Source: Chionis minor (taxonomy: Eukaryota; Chordata; Aves; Charadriiformes; Chionididae). From it: 64,000 nucleotides of DNA. The notes beneath the pieces were generated by a model. The model was given only the letters and a program-made list of their open reading frames with translations, did not search any database and was not told where the DNA came from. Below, in pieces: positions 12,096-27,000 of the stretch (within the stretch, counting starts at the first letter, position 1; each line of letters begins with the position of its first letter). Location: positions 78,215 through 142,214 of the forward strand of contig VZSF01000963.1 of NCBI GenBank assembly GCA_013398295.1. Reading direction: 5' to 3'. The position numbers and the translations under genes are program-made.

Positions 12096-13104
12096 GGTCT
12101 GAAGAAGGCCTCATACACAGGAGCTGTCAAGGTTCAAGTCCTCACATTTGCAGTGAACTTAATTTGATGGATTAGTAATCTCATCTGCTTTCGCAAGTCC
12201 ATCTGCTTTTGAAAGTAGTAACACTGAGGCCTCTCTAGAAGCATCTCTGAGCTAACGTGTGCCTGACCTGTCGACAGTGAGGTCACCTCTGTAGATAGTG
12301 CAGAAGGCATAGATGGAGGCTGCTGGGGCAGTCCTTTGCTGTTTTGTTCCTGTCTAAATAGAGGGTTCAGGAAACATCATAATTTCCCACAGAACCTCTC
12401 CAGAAGGTTCTGCTCCAGAAGCAGTCCAGAAGACTGCTATTTTCACGTAAATTTATCTTATGGATTCAGTAGCCATATTCACATGAAGTGTTCATTGTAT
12501 GTGTGTGTGGATGGCAGGGGACACTGCTTTTCAGACAAGAAGAAAAAGGGGTGGATGGACAGAGAGGGTTTTAAGATATTTTTTCCCCCCACAGGAAAGA
12601 AAGAACCTTCATTTTGGTTATATTTTCTTTTTTAAAAATCTCAAACTTTTTAATCTTGAAATTTTCCTTTCTATCATTTTTTGGCCTCCTTGTATCTTTT
12701 TAAGTTTATCAGCGTATTTAAAGATGGAGGCTTTCCAGTGTTTGAAGGCTGAGACTACTTTCACTGAAGTCACTGGGAGCTTCATGACTAATTTTAGTAG
12801 GGAGGGGGAAGGTGAGCAATCCTTGCCAGCTGACATCAGACAGGGAGCTGAGTACCTCCATGATTGCTCATCTGTTGACAATTCAAGACTATTTTGCCGC
12901 CTTTAAATAGATCACATAAAAGGTTCCTTCTAGACATGCCTCTGAAAACAGGAGGAAACTTGCAAAAAGTTTTGTTGGCTGCTCTGGTTTTGCTTCTTTG
13001 CTTGGAAAAACTACCCACCCATTTCTTGTCTGTCCCCATCCTTCACTCACACAGCTGTGTATGACTAAAGGTGTTTGGTCCTCTGTGATCCAGCTCTTTA
13101 AAGC
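12096..13104. other. Noncoding spacer
   Basis: No exon or named repeat recognised. Reading frames of 87-135 codons (for example 12499-12906 plus) have no domain signature and run through low-complexity AG- and T-rich sequence. Confidence 0.4.
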
Positions 13105-13170
13105 GCAGAAATGCTGAGTGGATGGGACCTCTCAAGGTTATACAGTCTAATCTCTTGCTCAGTCTCCCCT
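13105..13170 (-). mobile_element. Degraded CR1 LINE 3'-end fragment
   Basis: The string GGATGGGACCTCTCAAGG, then TTATACAGTCTAATCT, resembles the reverse complement of the CR1 3' region (canonical sense: GATGA-TCT--AGAGGTCCC-TCCAA). It is strongly diverged and short. The left limit is approximate, and homology may extend weakly to about 13260. Confidence 0.5.
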
Positions 13171-13260
13171 TAAACGCTATTTGCGCAAGAACCTTAGGAG
13201 TATCAATCTTCTTTACCAAGTGACAGCATCTGATGAAAAATTCAGGGCATCTCTAGCTAC

Positions 13261-16200
13261 GTGATCACTCCAAATTAAAGCCTGTTCCTCTTCCTCATCT
13301 CCTCTGCTTACCTGTAGCTATGGTAGGCTGCCAAGCCTTTCAGATGGCCACTTCTACTTTGTGTTCTTTCCCTCTCTCCCTCCCCACCAAGTTGCCAGTT
13401 TGAAAGACTTACCTCTTCCTGTCTGTCTCCTCTACAAGTTAGTATATCCCTTTGTCTTCAGGTAGAGCTTTTTTTTTTTTTTAAACTGGGCACAAAACTG
13501 TTGGGCACACCTTCAAGAAGAGGATAACCAAGCACCATGGAAGATAGGAAGCAGTGCTTTGTTTACCTTGACGTTGGAGCACATAAAAAATCATCATCTC
13601 CTGAGTCATTCAATACCCTTTCTTCCAATAGCATTTACCAAGAGAGCAACTGCATTGCCTGGTGATTATGGTCATAAAAACAGAGTAAGCAAGCTTACTC
13701 TTTCTGTTTGTTCTTTCTACCCATCTCAGATAACAGGACAGCCATACCACTAGCTTTCCATGGTTTGAAATGGCTGTCTCTTCCCTCTGGTGGGGAAGAT
13801 AAAGACACAGGGATCATACTGGGGCATGTGGCGGGCAGAGTGCTGCAGGAATAAATGCACTTGCTGCAACCAACACTGCTGCTGAGTTATTGACGCTGGA
13901 CAAACACTGTTGAAGCATGGACTTTGATGTACAGTAGACGTGGGGAAAAGTGGAGAGGGGAAGGGTGTGGGTGTGCTGAGATGGTAGGCCTGGGGAAAGA
14001 GACCAAAGCAAAAGGGACTGTGTGGGTCTCCTCTGCCAAGGAGCTGTGGTGCTGCTGGGCTTCCAGACAGAGCATGATGGCTAAGACAGCAGCTGAAACA
14101 TTCATTAGAATGACTGTTTCAGCTTTTTGGACAATTAGCCCAATAATTATGCCACTTATTTATTATAATAACCTGCAGTTAATGTATGCTATACAAGGGA
14201 ATTAATGACTCTAAATTATTTTAGAAAGACCCTGAATATGCCATCTTTTTAAATAATAATGGAGAACGTCTCTGTAGGACGTTCAAATAAGTTGCAGATT
14301 GCTGTGTCAGGGCACCCTTCCATACAGGCATGCTGACCGCTGTTGAAAAGCTATACTTGCTTCACAGAAAGTCAAACACACATTAAGGAAAAAATATCTC
14401 TTCCCACAGGGCTGGGAGCAGGAGCCTGAGGCTGCTGTGTACACTACCAGAGTGGGGATGCCCTTCAGCTCTGTAGCAAGCAGTGCACATCAGTCAAGGC
14501 CCTGCTAGAGCTTTGCTTCCATCAACAGCAGGGCAATATGTTGCCTGCCTCAGCCTTGGCTTGGTTTGTGTCCTCTTCGTCAGATATAGATGGTGCCTTT
14601 GACTACAGGCTGTGGCAGGCCTATTTATGATCTGCTTAGCACAGACTGTCAGAGGCGGTTAAGATACCTTCACCCAAGGAAATGCTACTTGTTATTCCCT
14701 TGTTATAAAACAAAGGTCATTTGTACTGAAAATACCTCTGTTCCTAGCTGAAGTGAGGCAGAGCTTTGTATAACTGTTTGCTAAAGCAGCATAGGGGCCA
14801 TGGGAGTAGGCAGGGAGCAGAAGCTGGAAGTTACCATGCCTGTCACCAAAGCACAGATGATGGTGACTGGGTTTGTGTGGACAGATCGAGGAGCTTAGCT
14901 CCCAAACCCTCAGCCCCGGTTTCAGCTGGCTCTTCCAAGACTCCATTTGGTGCAGTGCAGCTGTGTGACTTTGTGTGATTTCACTAATTGCCATTAAGAT
15001 GTGAGAAAGTCCACAAGCTAAAAGACATGCAAGATGAGAAAAAGGATAGTCAGCAGGTCCAAGGATTCAAAAGGAGAAATACAGCCTTGACAAAGGTATA
15101 AAACTCTAAAGGAAAAAGCAGGGAAGAAGAAGATGGCAATTTGTCAATGTCAAGCATCAGCCTGTTCTCATGGAGCAACACAGACAATGCTTTCCCCACC
15201 CACTGTGCTAGAAGAGATGCAGTGGCCGCCTCATTGGGGTGGTGAATGTGCCCATGTTAGCCCATTCTGGACAGCCAGCAGCAGAGCTGCTTCAGCAGTT
15301 GCTTCATTTCCCTGCCCTGATCTCCTGACTGCACTGGTTGTATTTTGCAATCAAATTAGTTCCCATCTCCAGCTCCCTGTTCATGCTGACACAGCAGGGA
15401 GAAATGAGTAATCCAGCAGTGCCACACTGCATTTTTTAAATACCCACAGCCTGCACTAAGGGCTGAAATGCCATATGAAGCCACAGTAGCTTTATGGAGC
15501 TGAGGTTGCTCTCAGCAGGGATACAGCTTTGGCATAGTGGTTGTACAACCTCTGTGCCCCAGCTAAGACTGGGTATGGGATTTGTGAATCCTAACTCCAA
15601 CAGCTATGTTAGTACTCAAGGTATGCTTCCCAGCCAACAATTGCACTGATTAGTATGGAGCGACTGGGCTCTTGGGAAGCTGTATGCCTAAAGCTGCAAT
15701 ATTTACTACCTCCATTAAAAGCCTTTTTATCAAAGGGGCAGGATGGAGTGCACCTTTATGCATGCCTTAGTTTTGTGACGCTGTGCTGTATTTTTAAAGG
15801 ACAAGCTGTTCTATTCTACAAAGCAGCGCCTACTGAATTAGACAAACTAGCCAGGTACTTAAAATTAAGTATGTATGCTTGCCTAATGGTAGCTAACCGC
15901 AAATGGACTGAAAACTGTGTAAACTTGACAAATCCAATAAAATAAAGATAATTATGCCTTCTGTACCAGATATTTTTAGAACATGAACAATGTGTGTTCG
16001 GGAAGAATAAAGCTTCGTTGAAACTACAGGGGAAATAATGGCACCTAATATTCACGGGGCTGTAACAAAATATTGTTTACAGATCTCCACTGCTTGTGAA
16101 ATTATCTCTACTGAAGAAACTGGATGTACTCTAAACCAAAGATTGAAGGAGCATAAAACATGTTATATTGTAGTTACAAGGCACATAAAATCTTATTGTA

Positions 16201-19200
16201 TCTGTGATAAATATTTGTGCCTGAGCAATTTTACTATTTTACAAACTACATTCCCTGGGGGATGGTTAAAGAATACAAGGACAGTCTATTTATCAGTTTC
16301 AATGTCTAGCAGATCCCAAGACCTATGACAAGGATGTAATGTACCTGTTCTCAAAAGTGTCAAACTAATTGTTTAATTTTGTATTGAAAATATTTGGTTT
16401 TGATTAAAGCTACTATCAGTAGATAGATGTATCATCTCTTGGGCTGCATAAATAAAGGCAGAATAGGTCCCTAAAGTGATGCTGGTTTGGAATTGAAACC
16501 GTATATTAAAGAAAACTCCCCATGGGGGGTAGGGATCCCACAGTGCAGAGTTTAATGGAAACACGGATACTGCATTCAGCTGTAGTGCAACAGTTTTGAA
16601 AGTTGTCTGTGTGACTTGGAAAAGGCTGTGTTTACCTACAAATGCAGGCGTGTACTTTGTGAGATCTGGGGATGGGAAAGAGCATATTAGAAGACAGAGA
16701 TAAGACTGTCCAAGTGGCAATGAAATGTTTTCTCCAATCACGTATTTTAAACTCCATAAGGATCTCATCTGGACAAGTAATTTTTTTTCTTTTAACTTGG
16801 CCTTTTATGTATTTACACCAGTAATTTATTAGGTATTTTTTTGTGTCCTTCATTGATTGTTCCCAGGTTTAGTCTTTTCCCCCTTCTGAAGAAGTCCCCA
16901 CCTTTCTTCATGTATAGAAGGAATTTAAAATACTAAACCCAAAACAAATCGTCACTTTCTCTTTTCCTACATCACTTTTTTTCAAATCTCAAGCTTGCTC
17001 CTATCTCAATTGTCCAGAGGAAGAGCTTACCTTCACCTTTTTCTAAAAGCATCTTATCTGCTGACTTCCTTTTTGTTCACTAACCAGTGTGGAGGTTTAT
17101 CCTTTCTTCTTGGAAACAGGTACTTCAATCATTCCTCACAGAGGTGCTTGCTAATTACCTTTCAGGTCAAACAGTTTCAGGATGTGGCTTGCATGTTCAC
17201 ACAATCATCAGCATGGTTTCTGAAGAATTAATTTGGAGGAGAAAGCAGAAGAGCCTGCTGAGTCACCACATCTTATCTGCCACAATTATATTGGGGAGGG
17301 CAAACACCTCTGAGCTTGGTGCACATTTCTATGCTGCTGAAAACCTGGCTGACAGTATGTGAGAAAACAAAAAGATGAGTTAAAATTGTGTCCGTCATTT
17401 TGTAGCAGCAGTGCAGGTTTGGTGTAGGGCTGGTGGTATGTGATACAAGGAGCTATCAGTATTGCCTCTCTGAACAAGAGAAATCTTCTGTCCCCCTTTT
17501 GGGGAGTGAGGGGGTAATATTTTAAGGATCTGATATAGCTGCATGGCTTCATGTGGGATGGTGAGAAGAACAGCAATAATTGAGGGAAGGTGTTTCTGTT
17601 TCAGAAGCAAAGCCAGCTGAAAAGCTACCCAGAAATCTCAGTATAGCCTCTTGAATTCAGGGTATATAGAGGATGCAAGGACTGCACAGCCCTTTGCTCA
17701 CTTAGACTTTTGTCAGATGAACATATATTCTCAAGGTAATGGTCAGCAGCCAAATATCTACAAAAGCAGGGAGCAGTGGGAAGAGGCAGGCTGCCATGAA
17801 CCGCTTGCAGAATAGTTCCATATAGCATATGTGTAGGTGTGTTTGTTGCCACCTATACATTACTGCTTGCACCCTTGGAGCTGTGTTGGGGGTTATAGCA
17901 GAGTATTTTGTATTATGGAGTAAGTGCCACCACATGTATGTTCTGCCTTTCTTAATGCTGAAACTGAACAACGTAGCAAGTGGATTAAAGTAACCAAGCC
18001 CTAGTCAAAATGATCAAAGACAGACTGTTCTTTTGACTAATTTGCTTTTTGGAGTCATTGCTGGGAACAGCCCCACCAAGGCAGTTACACCCATCTGCTA
18101 CAGTCAGATGATTTGGACAGTGAACATGTTTGGAGAGTTAAATGCCAGGGTAGGAAGATCGGTGCCAGAGAGCTGTAAATAACTCCATGGTATCCCATCT
18201 ACTTATGTATCCTTAACTGGCTGATCACTTTCTATTAGTCATTTGGTCAGGGCCGAGATTAAATTAAAGTCTTGCAACCCACTGGGACAGCTCTCACAAC
18301 CACACAAGTTTACAAGCAATTTGGCCACTGGGCCACTCTAGGCAGCTCACAGAGGCAGAGAGGTAATTTCAATTACCAGCCCTCTCACCCATTTCATTTC
18401 TGGAACAGTGACTTAAATAAATGAATAAAGGCATCCATAGGTAAAGCTGAAAGTTTGGATTGAATGATTGGACCTGCAACACATCACATGGTTTTTATTT
18501 TTGTGTTGTGCATCATAGCCAAAACTGGATATTTATTATTTCTTGACTTGTATTGACACACCACTGGGGAAAGTCCTTGCCTCTAGCTGCTCTTGACAGA
18601 CATTTAAACTAACAATTTTGCTGCTATCTTCATAATCAGAAAAAAGTAGCCAGAAAGATAAACAGGAAATCTCTAATCACATCCAACAACAGCCATCACT
18701 ATCTTTCCTGGTCTCTAATAGCCTGAGGAAAGAGCAACTATATTTTCCATCATGTCCCAAAAGCTATCAGTCCATAGTCACTAAGGAGTGGTGCAAAATG
18801 CTGGTAGTCCATGCCCAGCAAGCAACTAATGCCTAGGCTGGACACTCCTGAAAAATGCAATCTGTGTAAGGGAGCAGTTCCTTCCTACATCTCAGTCTTC
18901 AGGTGCAGGAAGTAGGTTGGCCTCACTTCTCCCAGGTTTAAACTGTGCCTATATTTGTGCTTTGTCATATGTCTATATTCTTGCAGAGAAAAGCATCAAA
19001 ATTTGAATTCTCCATATTGCAGTGTTTATGAATCTGTTCAGTTTTTTAAAGGCAGTAAATATTAAGTTGTATGCTTAAAGCAAAAACTCATTTTTCAGTT
19101 GAAATGCCTGCTTTGAGTCAAAATCACAGACTGCTAAACCAACCTTTCATCCGTACAAAATGTAATATGCAGCCTAACTTCTTCCTTAATGTATTTGATG

Positions 19201-21000
19201 CAGAATTTTCTATGTGTTGTCTTCAGTAGAAGGCTGGTTTTTTGCAGGGTGCAAAAATGGTTTGCTTTTTTGATCTGCAGTGGGCAAACAGGTGTGTAGC
19301 AATCAGTTCTTCAGCTACTAAAGTCAATAATCTGAATCAGTTGATATAGTAATGGAAAACCAATAGATCCTTGGTCTGTACCTGGGCTCCAATGCACTCA
19401 GTAAAGCAAGTGAGATTGCTGTCGCCTGACAGGGGCCTGACCTCTACCCTTTAAGCTATGCAAAGCCTGAAGTTGAAACACGGTGTTTAGCGCTCCCACC
19501 CCTTGCTGGAGGAGGGAAGGGCAAAGCTTCTCTGTCTTGTACCCTTGTTCATCTAGCATCTCAAGGACAACATAGGGGACCAGTCCTGCTGGCTGTTTGT
19601 GCATTTATAGGGTGGGCTGCTTACCATGTTCCCAGTATCGTCTGCAAAGCAGGGAACATATCTGCAAAAAATGGGGAGAAACATGAGTTTCATCTGAAGA
19701 TGACCAACTGCTGGAGCAATGCTTTTGCTCACTATGTGTGTAACGCCAGCAAATACTACCCTCCTGGGTATCTGAATACAGGGCATCTCCGGTAGTCCAC
19801 GCACTCCCTGGTCACATTGCAACCCTGTAGACAGCCAGGTCACCCTGGGATGCCTGGGCAAGCCAGAGCAAAGGCGTGGGGTCCGGTATGCCACGAAGGG
19901 CATGTTTGTTCAACCCTGAAGATCATCACCATGTTCTGGTGTCATGGAGGCAGGAAATGCTGCTGGTGAGGAAGGCATTACTGAAGAGACAATGTAACTG
20001 TTGCCTTCCCCCAAGCTTGCAGGCAAAAACGCCCCTTGGGTCTCCAGCTTCTTGCTGAGATGAGCACAGAGGCTCATTGGAGTTATTTGGCTTCCTTGGT
20101 GCTAGCCCAGCTACACGTTTACTGCTTTTTCTACTCACGCTTTTTCCTAAAGCTTTTAGTGGCAAGACGAGCAAAGTAGGAAAAGGTAATGTTCAGCAAA
20201 TTATTTTATTGCATCTATTGCTATCACAATCCCACATGTAGGTCATCACTCTGTTTTTTTAACACTTTCCCGGGAAATTTCTTTGATGAGTTAACTTAGT
20301 GGGTGCTGTTAAAGGCAAGCTGGTGGGAGATCTTGTCCTAAGCATTGCTCTTTCCTGGACAGGAGAAATGAGTTGTGTCGGAACATAGCAAGAAAACGTG
20401 TTAGAATCTGGGATTTCTTCCCTGTAGAATATTAACATGTTTCCATCAATAATCATTAAGCAGAATACGAGTGTTTTGCTTGGTGCCTTGCAAAATAAGA
20501 GAGGGATGTTTTCATCCATGTTACCAGTGAAAATAAAGGGCAATAAGATCAGAGCCACCAGTTTTTGAGAGCACCTACAACAAGCATGGTGGAAAGACAG
20601 AGAACCTGCCACAAAGTCTCATGTAAGGGAGACAGGCCATGCTTAATCAAAGCTGACACAAAATCAAGACTTTTCAAGGCAATACCTGCAGTAAAAGATA
20701 AGTATTCAGACACTGTCAGTCTCTGCAAACATCTCCTGGTGCCAGCAGGTAAAAAAAATTCCCCATCAGCAATATGTGATTTTTATTCCACTCTACATGT
20801 CACCAAAAAAACCTTTCTCAAAACTTGGCTGCAGAAATTTTTGAGGAAAAGTAAATTATCCAGTACTTTGTTTCAACAACACCATCTCCAAGGAAAATCT
20901 ACATGAGGGTTGGCAGCTAAGGAGAAATAACATTAGGAAGCGGGTCACAGAAAAAAACTGAGATACCAAAGCACAATTTAGTAAGTCAGACAAGGTCAAT
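13261..21000. other. Mostly single-copy noncoding DNA
   Basis: No exon, RNA gene or clear mobile element found. A T14 run is near 13469. AT-rich blocks with repeated TAAT cores occur at about 14100-14225 and 15640-16260. A slightly more GC-rich part at 19400-20100 contains frames of 68-117 codons on the minus strand without recognisable domains. Old, highly diverged repeats may hide here. Confidence 0.4.
15640..16260. promoter_or_regulatory. Candidate conserved noncoding element
   Basis: Repeat-free AT-rich block with many short transcription-factor-like strings. Examples are ATTAGTATGG, CCAATAAAATAAAG, AAATAATGGCACCTAATATT, and ATATTGTTTAC (FOX-like) near 16070. It lacks simple-sequence structure and has no repeat homology I recognise. 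Function is inference and the limits are arbitrary. Confidence 0.18.
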
Positions 21001-24000
21001 TTTATCTTTTTTTTTTCTGAAACAGATGTTCACCCCAATAGATTTCAGCAGGGTTGCAAAAAAGTGACCAAGAAAATAATTTGTCCACAGTCCTGAATTA
21101 TTTTTATGACAAAGGCAGGCCTTAGTGTCCAGAGAGGAAACAGGCAACTCATCTGAAGACTAAATGCAGTAGGTAGGCTGTTTGGGGCACAGCTAAAATG
21201 ACCGCCAGAAACTTTTTTTCTTTTTGTTCTTCAAGTTGCTTCCAAAGACACATCCTGAGTGCTTTGGTACTCCCTGATCACTGGGTTAAAATCAACACAT
21301 TGACAGAGCGCCTGTTTCAGGATAACAAAGTGCACATATTGTTCAAAATGCTTAAATATTTTATTTAATGTTTGTTTCCAATGCCACATGCTGGCTAATA
21401 ACAGGAGAGGGCTCCATCGTTTTCAAAAACAATCAAATAGGCCAAACAAATCCCTTTTCACTATGAAAAGAGCAGTTCATGAGACTGGTATAAATGTGAA
21501 TATTGTTTAGGTCTGTGCTCCCAGACTCATTACTTAATGCTTTCTCCAAATGTTTGTTTGGCAGTCGGTGCTGCTTTAGCCAAGTTCTTTGTTGGCCACC
21601 ACATCTTTTCTTAATGACATGGTGGGGGCAGTGTCCTTAATGGTGATTTCCCGTGTCCACGGGCTTACCCAGTTTAAGTAACCACAGTAACCACAATTGC
21701 TAGTGTTTTCAATCCTGTTGGATACCTTATGACTTTGGCAGGGTTGTGAGCGCATCCTTTTCCCCTAAGGTTTTAGGAAGATGCCTCCATCCTACTAAGT
21801 GGCACAATGTATTACCAGTATAAATGTTCTCTCCTCAAATGGTGTCCTGGCTCAATGTCAACCTTGACACCTTACCTGTTAATTAAAGTCTTGTGTTGTT
21901 GATCCTTTCATCAGCCGCCCACTTCTGCTGCTTTTACTACCTGGCAACTTTGTCCTAATAGCTTCAGCTTGGGTGGTCATGCATGCTGCTTTTCACAGTT
22001 GGCGTGTCTTGTCACAGTGCCCCACTTTCTTCTAGTGATTGCTGCTGTCTTGTCTTTCCTTAATATTCCACCAGCCGTCGCTATTTGGAGGCATTTCTCT
22101 GGAGTTGTATCTGTCTTTTCCCAACTGTTCCTTCTTCTGTGAGCTTTCTTGCTCACAAACAATTCCCTCTCTCATTAGGGAATCATTAAAGTTTCCAAAG
22201 CTATATGCAAACAACAGACTTCTCAGCAATACAGTGTAAGAAAGTAGTTTCTATTTCTCCTGTTGCTTGATTACTGTCTTGTTTCCTAGAGAAACTGTTT
22301 GCTATCTTCTGCCTTGGGTCTCACATACAGGAACATCCTGCTGGCAACACATTTTGGCAACTGCTGCCAGAATAAGAAGTTTAAATCTGCTCTTGTGGCA
22401 TTTTTGTCCCTGAAAAAATATAATTAAAAATAAGGATTTTTTTTCCTGACTTTATGTCCATAGTTAGCTCTGCAGAATTGGATGGTACAGCGAAGTCATG
22501 AGTCCAGCTGAATACCATCAGAGACTAGGTACTTGTTCTGGTTCTGATCACATGTACCTAAGACTGATAACACCTCAGTCACTGGGCTTCTCAAACTCCC
22601 TGTGCTTTTAGTAGCTCACTGACCGGGTTCTCAAAGTGATCTTGTTTCTTTGGAAAATAGAGTTGGTAGGTTTTGATTTTGGAAGTAGCACATTAAAGTG
22701 CAAAAGCACCTGATTCTTTTTATTCTCCTTCTCCTTCAGAAGCAGCACTTGCTTTTTTTCAAAGTATAATGTTTGTTTCTCAAAAGTAAATCAAAGATTG
22801 TATAACATATAATTCATGTGATTCACAAATATTTGCATTTTCCAATTATTTCTACAAAAGCCTGTGATGCTGGATCTGTAGATGTGCTGGAGAACATTCA
22901 ATTAGCTTCTTTTCTAATATTTGGATGTTAGGTCTCTCATATTATATGCTGTTTGAGGAAAGAGGTATTTTGGCAGCCTCAGACCGTCCTTTGAGAAAAC
23001 AGATCTCTTTCCAGGTCATGGGCTGGAACAGGAAAGTTGGTCATTTCTTTGCACATAGTTACAGCCCAACTGACCTGGGATTCTGCCATGCACAGCCTCT
23101 GCTTATGGCTTAATTTTAGACCCAGCATCTCAGAAAGATTTAGCATTTGTTCTTATTTTTTTTAACATCAGTAACTGTAAATAGTTACACAACACTTGAC
23201 CCTTGAATGACAATAACCAATGTATTTGGCACAGTTTTCTTCTTCCTTAGGTATTTTATTGTGCTTTGTTTACCTCAAAAAGTTGTTTGTACTACTTTCC
23301 TACCGTAGGTCAGGTGTGTATCTGTCTTCATGCTCTAAAACCAATATATGATAAAAGCGACTTCAGAAATAATGCAGAAATGGATTAAAAACTTGCTCTT
23401 TAACAATGATTTCTAAGTAACATTTAGAAATAAGATATAATATGCATACTTATAAACAGCAATGCCTCTGCTAATGGAAGGTATTGCTACATGACTGCCT
23501 GCCCAAGAGGAGATCTGTAGACCCATAAACAAAATCTGGTTGCGGGCTTGACATTCTTTCTGTCTTACTCAGCTTTTACTGTAGAGAAAGTCATGCCTGC
23601 CTCCTTGCACAGCAGCAGGCTGGAGAAATGTTATTTCCATTCCTCTAGGGAGGAAAATCTTACAGTGCGAAGGATGTATCAGTAATTTTTGCCATATAGC
23701 ATGGCAGTTCCTAGTTTGGAAGTTTTCATTGCTAGCCTGCAACCTTTGTTGGTCTGTAATTTGTCCTATCACTACCTGGAAAAGTACATGGCTTTCTAGG
23801 TTGTGATTTAGTTCTCTAACAGTTCAGAGTCCCACTTCTATCCTTCTCCATTTGTAAACTTGCACCTATATCCCACATCACATGCAGTGGCATGAAGTTA
23901 TCTGTAGACTTGCAGCAAAACACCGTGTGGTGCTCCCTGGAGTCTCATAACCTGTTTGTTGCCTCTGTTTTTCAGTGTACCTTTCAAATGGGAGCACAAG

Positions 24001-27000
24001 GGTTGTAATCCACGATCTAGCCCTCAGCCATCCCTAGACTTTCCCCCACCCTCAGCAGAGAGCTTGTTGAAGCCATAGGCTGTCAGACTGAATTATTTGC
24101 AAAGCATCTTAATAGGACTTGCAGTTTTCCTAAAAAAACCCCACCAACAACAAAAAATGCCACTAGGGTCAATTGTCTTTTCTTTAAAATTGGTTTTGTG
24201 GAATTCATCTCTCCCTGGGAGACTTGAGGCACTCCTGGAATTACTGCATAATCAGCTCATGTCTTCTCTGGGGACTACAGTACTATGAAATCAAATAATG
24301 TTGTAATCTTGATGTGAAAACCAACTTTAGTCAGCACCTTTGATCTCAAAGGTTTGAGAGTGTCACTGAAAGAATTAACTTTGAGCTCAATAGTCTTCTG
24401 ACCAAATTGCAGCAAGCATTGACTGATTTCTCCTAAACCTGCAACCCAAGCAAGAAAAGGCCCACGCAGATCTTAGTGACAGGCCTCCAAAAAAAGACTC
24501 TCATGACATGAGAGAGGTATTTTAGGAACTATTGCTTGCCTCAAGGGCTTTCCATAGTCATAGCACTGCAGTGTGGTTTAGTAACTACAGAGCCAAAGGG
24601 ATTACCTGTTCCAGTGCTGCATGTAATCATGGTCCACACCATTTGTGCCCTACAGCAGTCCCATGGCCTTATTTGGAAGAGCTAAGCGGTATCTTTTCAC
24701 TCAAAACAAGACTTTATGTGCAAAACGGGCTTTCATGAGAAGAGCATCATTATTGTTTCCCTATTCTTTTGTTAAAAAAATCTTACCGAAAAACAAAACA
24801 GGTGAAAATACACTTTTTAATTGCTTTGGCCAGTCTTTTCTGTTTTCAGTTTCACTTTTAATTGTTAACAAAGAAGGCTGTTTTGACTGGCATTTTTTAA
24901 CATGAAAAAAAATCCTATGAAAAATAATTGGTGTTTTTCAACTGCCTACGTATAAGAGTCCTATAAACTCTAATCCTGCAGCTGAGACTATTAACCCATA
25001 TTTTTGTACCCTAACAAAGCTGCGTTGAAATCAATGGAGCAGAGCACGTTTGACAGCAAGAATGATTATAAGATCAGTGGCCAATTAGGCAAAAAGACAG
25101 CTCAAGACTGTTATGATACTGGGAACTAAACTACAGTCTTCTTAGGTAACAGAGATGAATCACTGAAAAAGAATCCGCATGGTTCTTTAGAAAGGCACCA
25201 AATACCAGTTATATCATGTTTTAGTAGATCTGGTTGAAAAAATGTCTTTTTGATGTTTTGCAGTGGCTTCTTAAATGATTATATCTAAAGAATAGATATA
25301 CACTACTGCTTTTTGTTCTCAAGTTGATATTGGGTTGATAAAAATACTTCGTTTCCATCTCTATCAGTTTTACTTTGCAATGTAATTGCATCTTGTGCTG
25401 TACCAAGGGACGCATTCAGCTTGCCTTGCCAACTAACTTCCACTAAAGTTATGGGAAGTTTTATTTGATTATCATACTAGACATAGGACAACATTTTCAT
25501 ATAATGTCTGTGTTTCAGCTGCTTCCTTTTAAGTACTCCTTAGCAAGTGGTTAATAAGAATAATAATCTGATAATTTTTTTTATTATTGTATTTTTCTGT
25601 GCAAAGAAAGGCTAGGCAATCATGCTTTTCATCTGTGTTCCGTTACTCCCCAAAATTTCTGGACCTTTTGGATTCCTCTAAAGCAAATCTGATACGTGGC
25701 AGAGTTTTCCAAGCTTTTAATTTTCTGCAGAGTCTGTGGAAGGAGTTAACTGGCCTTGCTGGAAATGGCTAAATGCAGGTGATTTGGGGATGAGCTGACA
25801 CTTCAGTCATCAGGTCCACAGCACAGGAGGGAGCCATTAGAAATAATCTGGCTGTATGAAAAGGTCCAGTTGCAGCTTGTGTTTTCTTGGGTACTAAAGC
25901 CAGTCTGCTTTCAGATGCAGAAGCATTAGACCAGGCTTGGGCAACTGCAGAGCCCATGGACAGTACAACAAATGTTTACAGCATGCAGCCTGCAGGAAAA
26001 CGCATCACACCGGGTTTTTGGGCTCTCTTGGGCTGCACTTGAAAAAGCAAATACCTTCCATACACAGAGAAAAAAGAGGCCAAGTTATGAAGTTTCGAAA
26101 GTGATCAGTAATTCATTAAAGGAGTTCTAAGTGTTATTAACTCTCAAGAAGGCATGATCTACTCACAGATAGTCTACAAGTACAAAGAGATGAAATACAC
26201 CAGATAGTTTATCTGTCATATGGGAATTGCTTTGTTCTAGCCATTATTTTTGCTATATAATTTATTTCTCTTTAGTTTCTTTTCCCTTTTTCTTTCTTTT
26301 AAGATTATTTCATATTTGTCTTTTATTTCCTATTGCATTATGTGCCTAAAAAAAAAAAGAAAAATACTGAGATGCTTAAACAGATCATTAAAACTTGCTT
26401 GTAATCCTGTCTGGGACAAAAACTGCTGCTGTGTTGAACAGTTCAGGAATACTGTAGTTTTATCAATCTTCTAAAATTATTGCAAATCACTACTGTGGGC
26501 TGTCTCCAGTTTCTTGTAAATCAGGTAAATAGTAAACCAGATCTCTTGATGAGATTGTCCAGGCACTCTAACAGAAGCTGTGCAGCTTCTGTCTTCATCC
26601 ACTTCTGCGGTACAAACCCTTTTCTCCATAATCACTGCCGTGCATACAGCCTGGAGTTTCACTGAATTATTGGAAGGGGAGAGCGAGGCTTTCAAAGACA
26701 GCATTTTCATGCTTATAAATTTTATTGGTGTCATCTTGTTTGCGAGATATATGCACGTCTCCTACAATATCTGTGACATCCATATCCTGCCTTATAATCA
26801 CGCTGTGCCAGAAGCATCACAATGATTAAAGGGATTACTTTTTTTTTCCTTGTGTGATGAGATTAGAAGAGTTCAGTTAAATGGGAGAAGGGTGATCAAG
26901 GAGTGCAGTTATATATCATGATCAGTCTCAGGAGGTCTTTAGAGGAGCCCTGCCTGTGCCCCTGAGATCTTGAGGAGCAGCATTTCCAAAGTGTAAGGGA

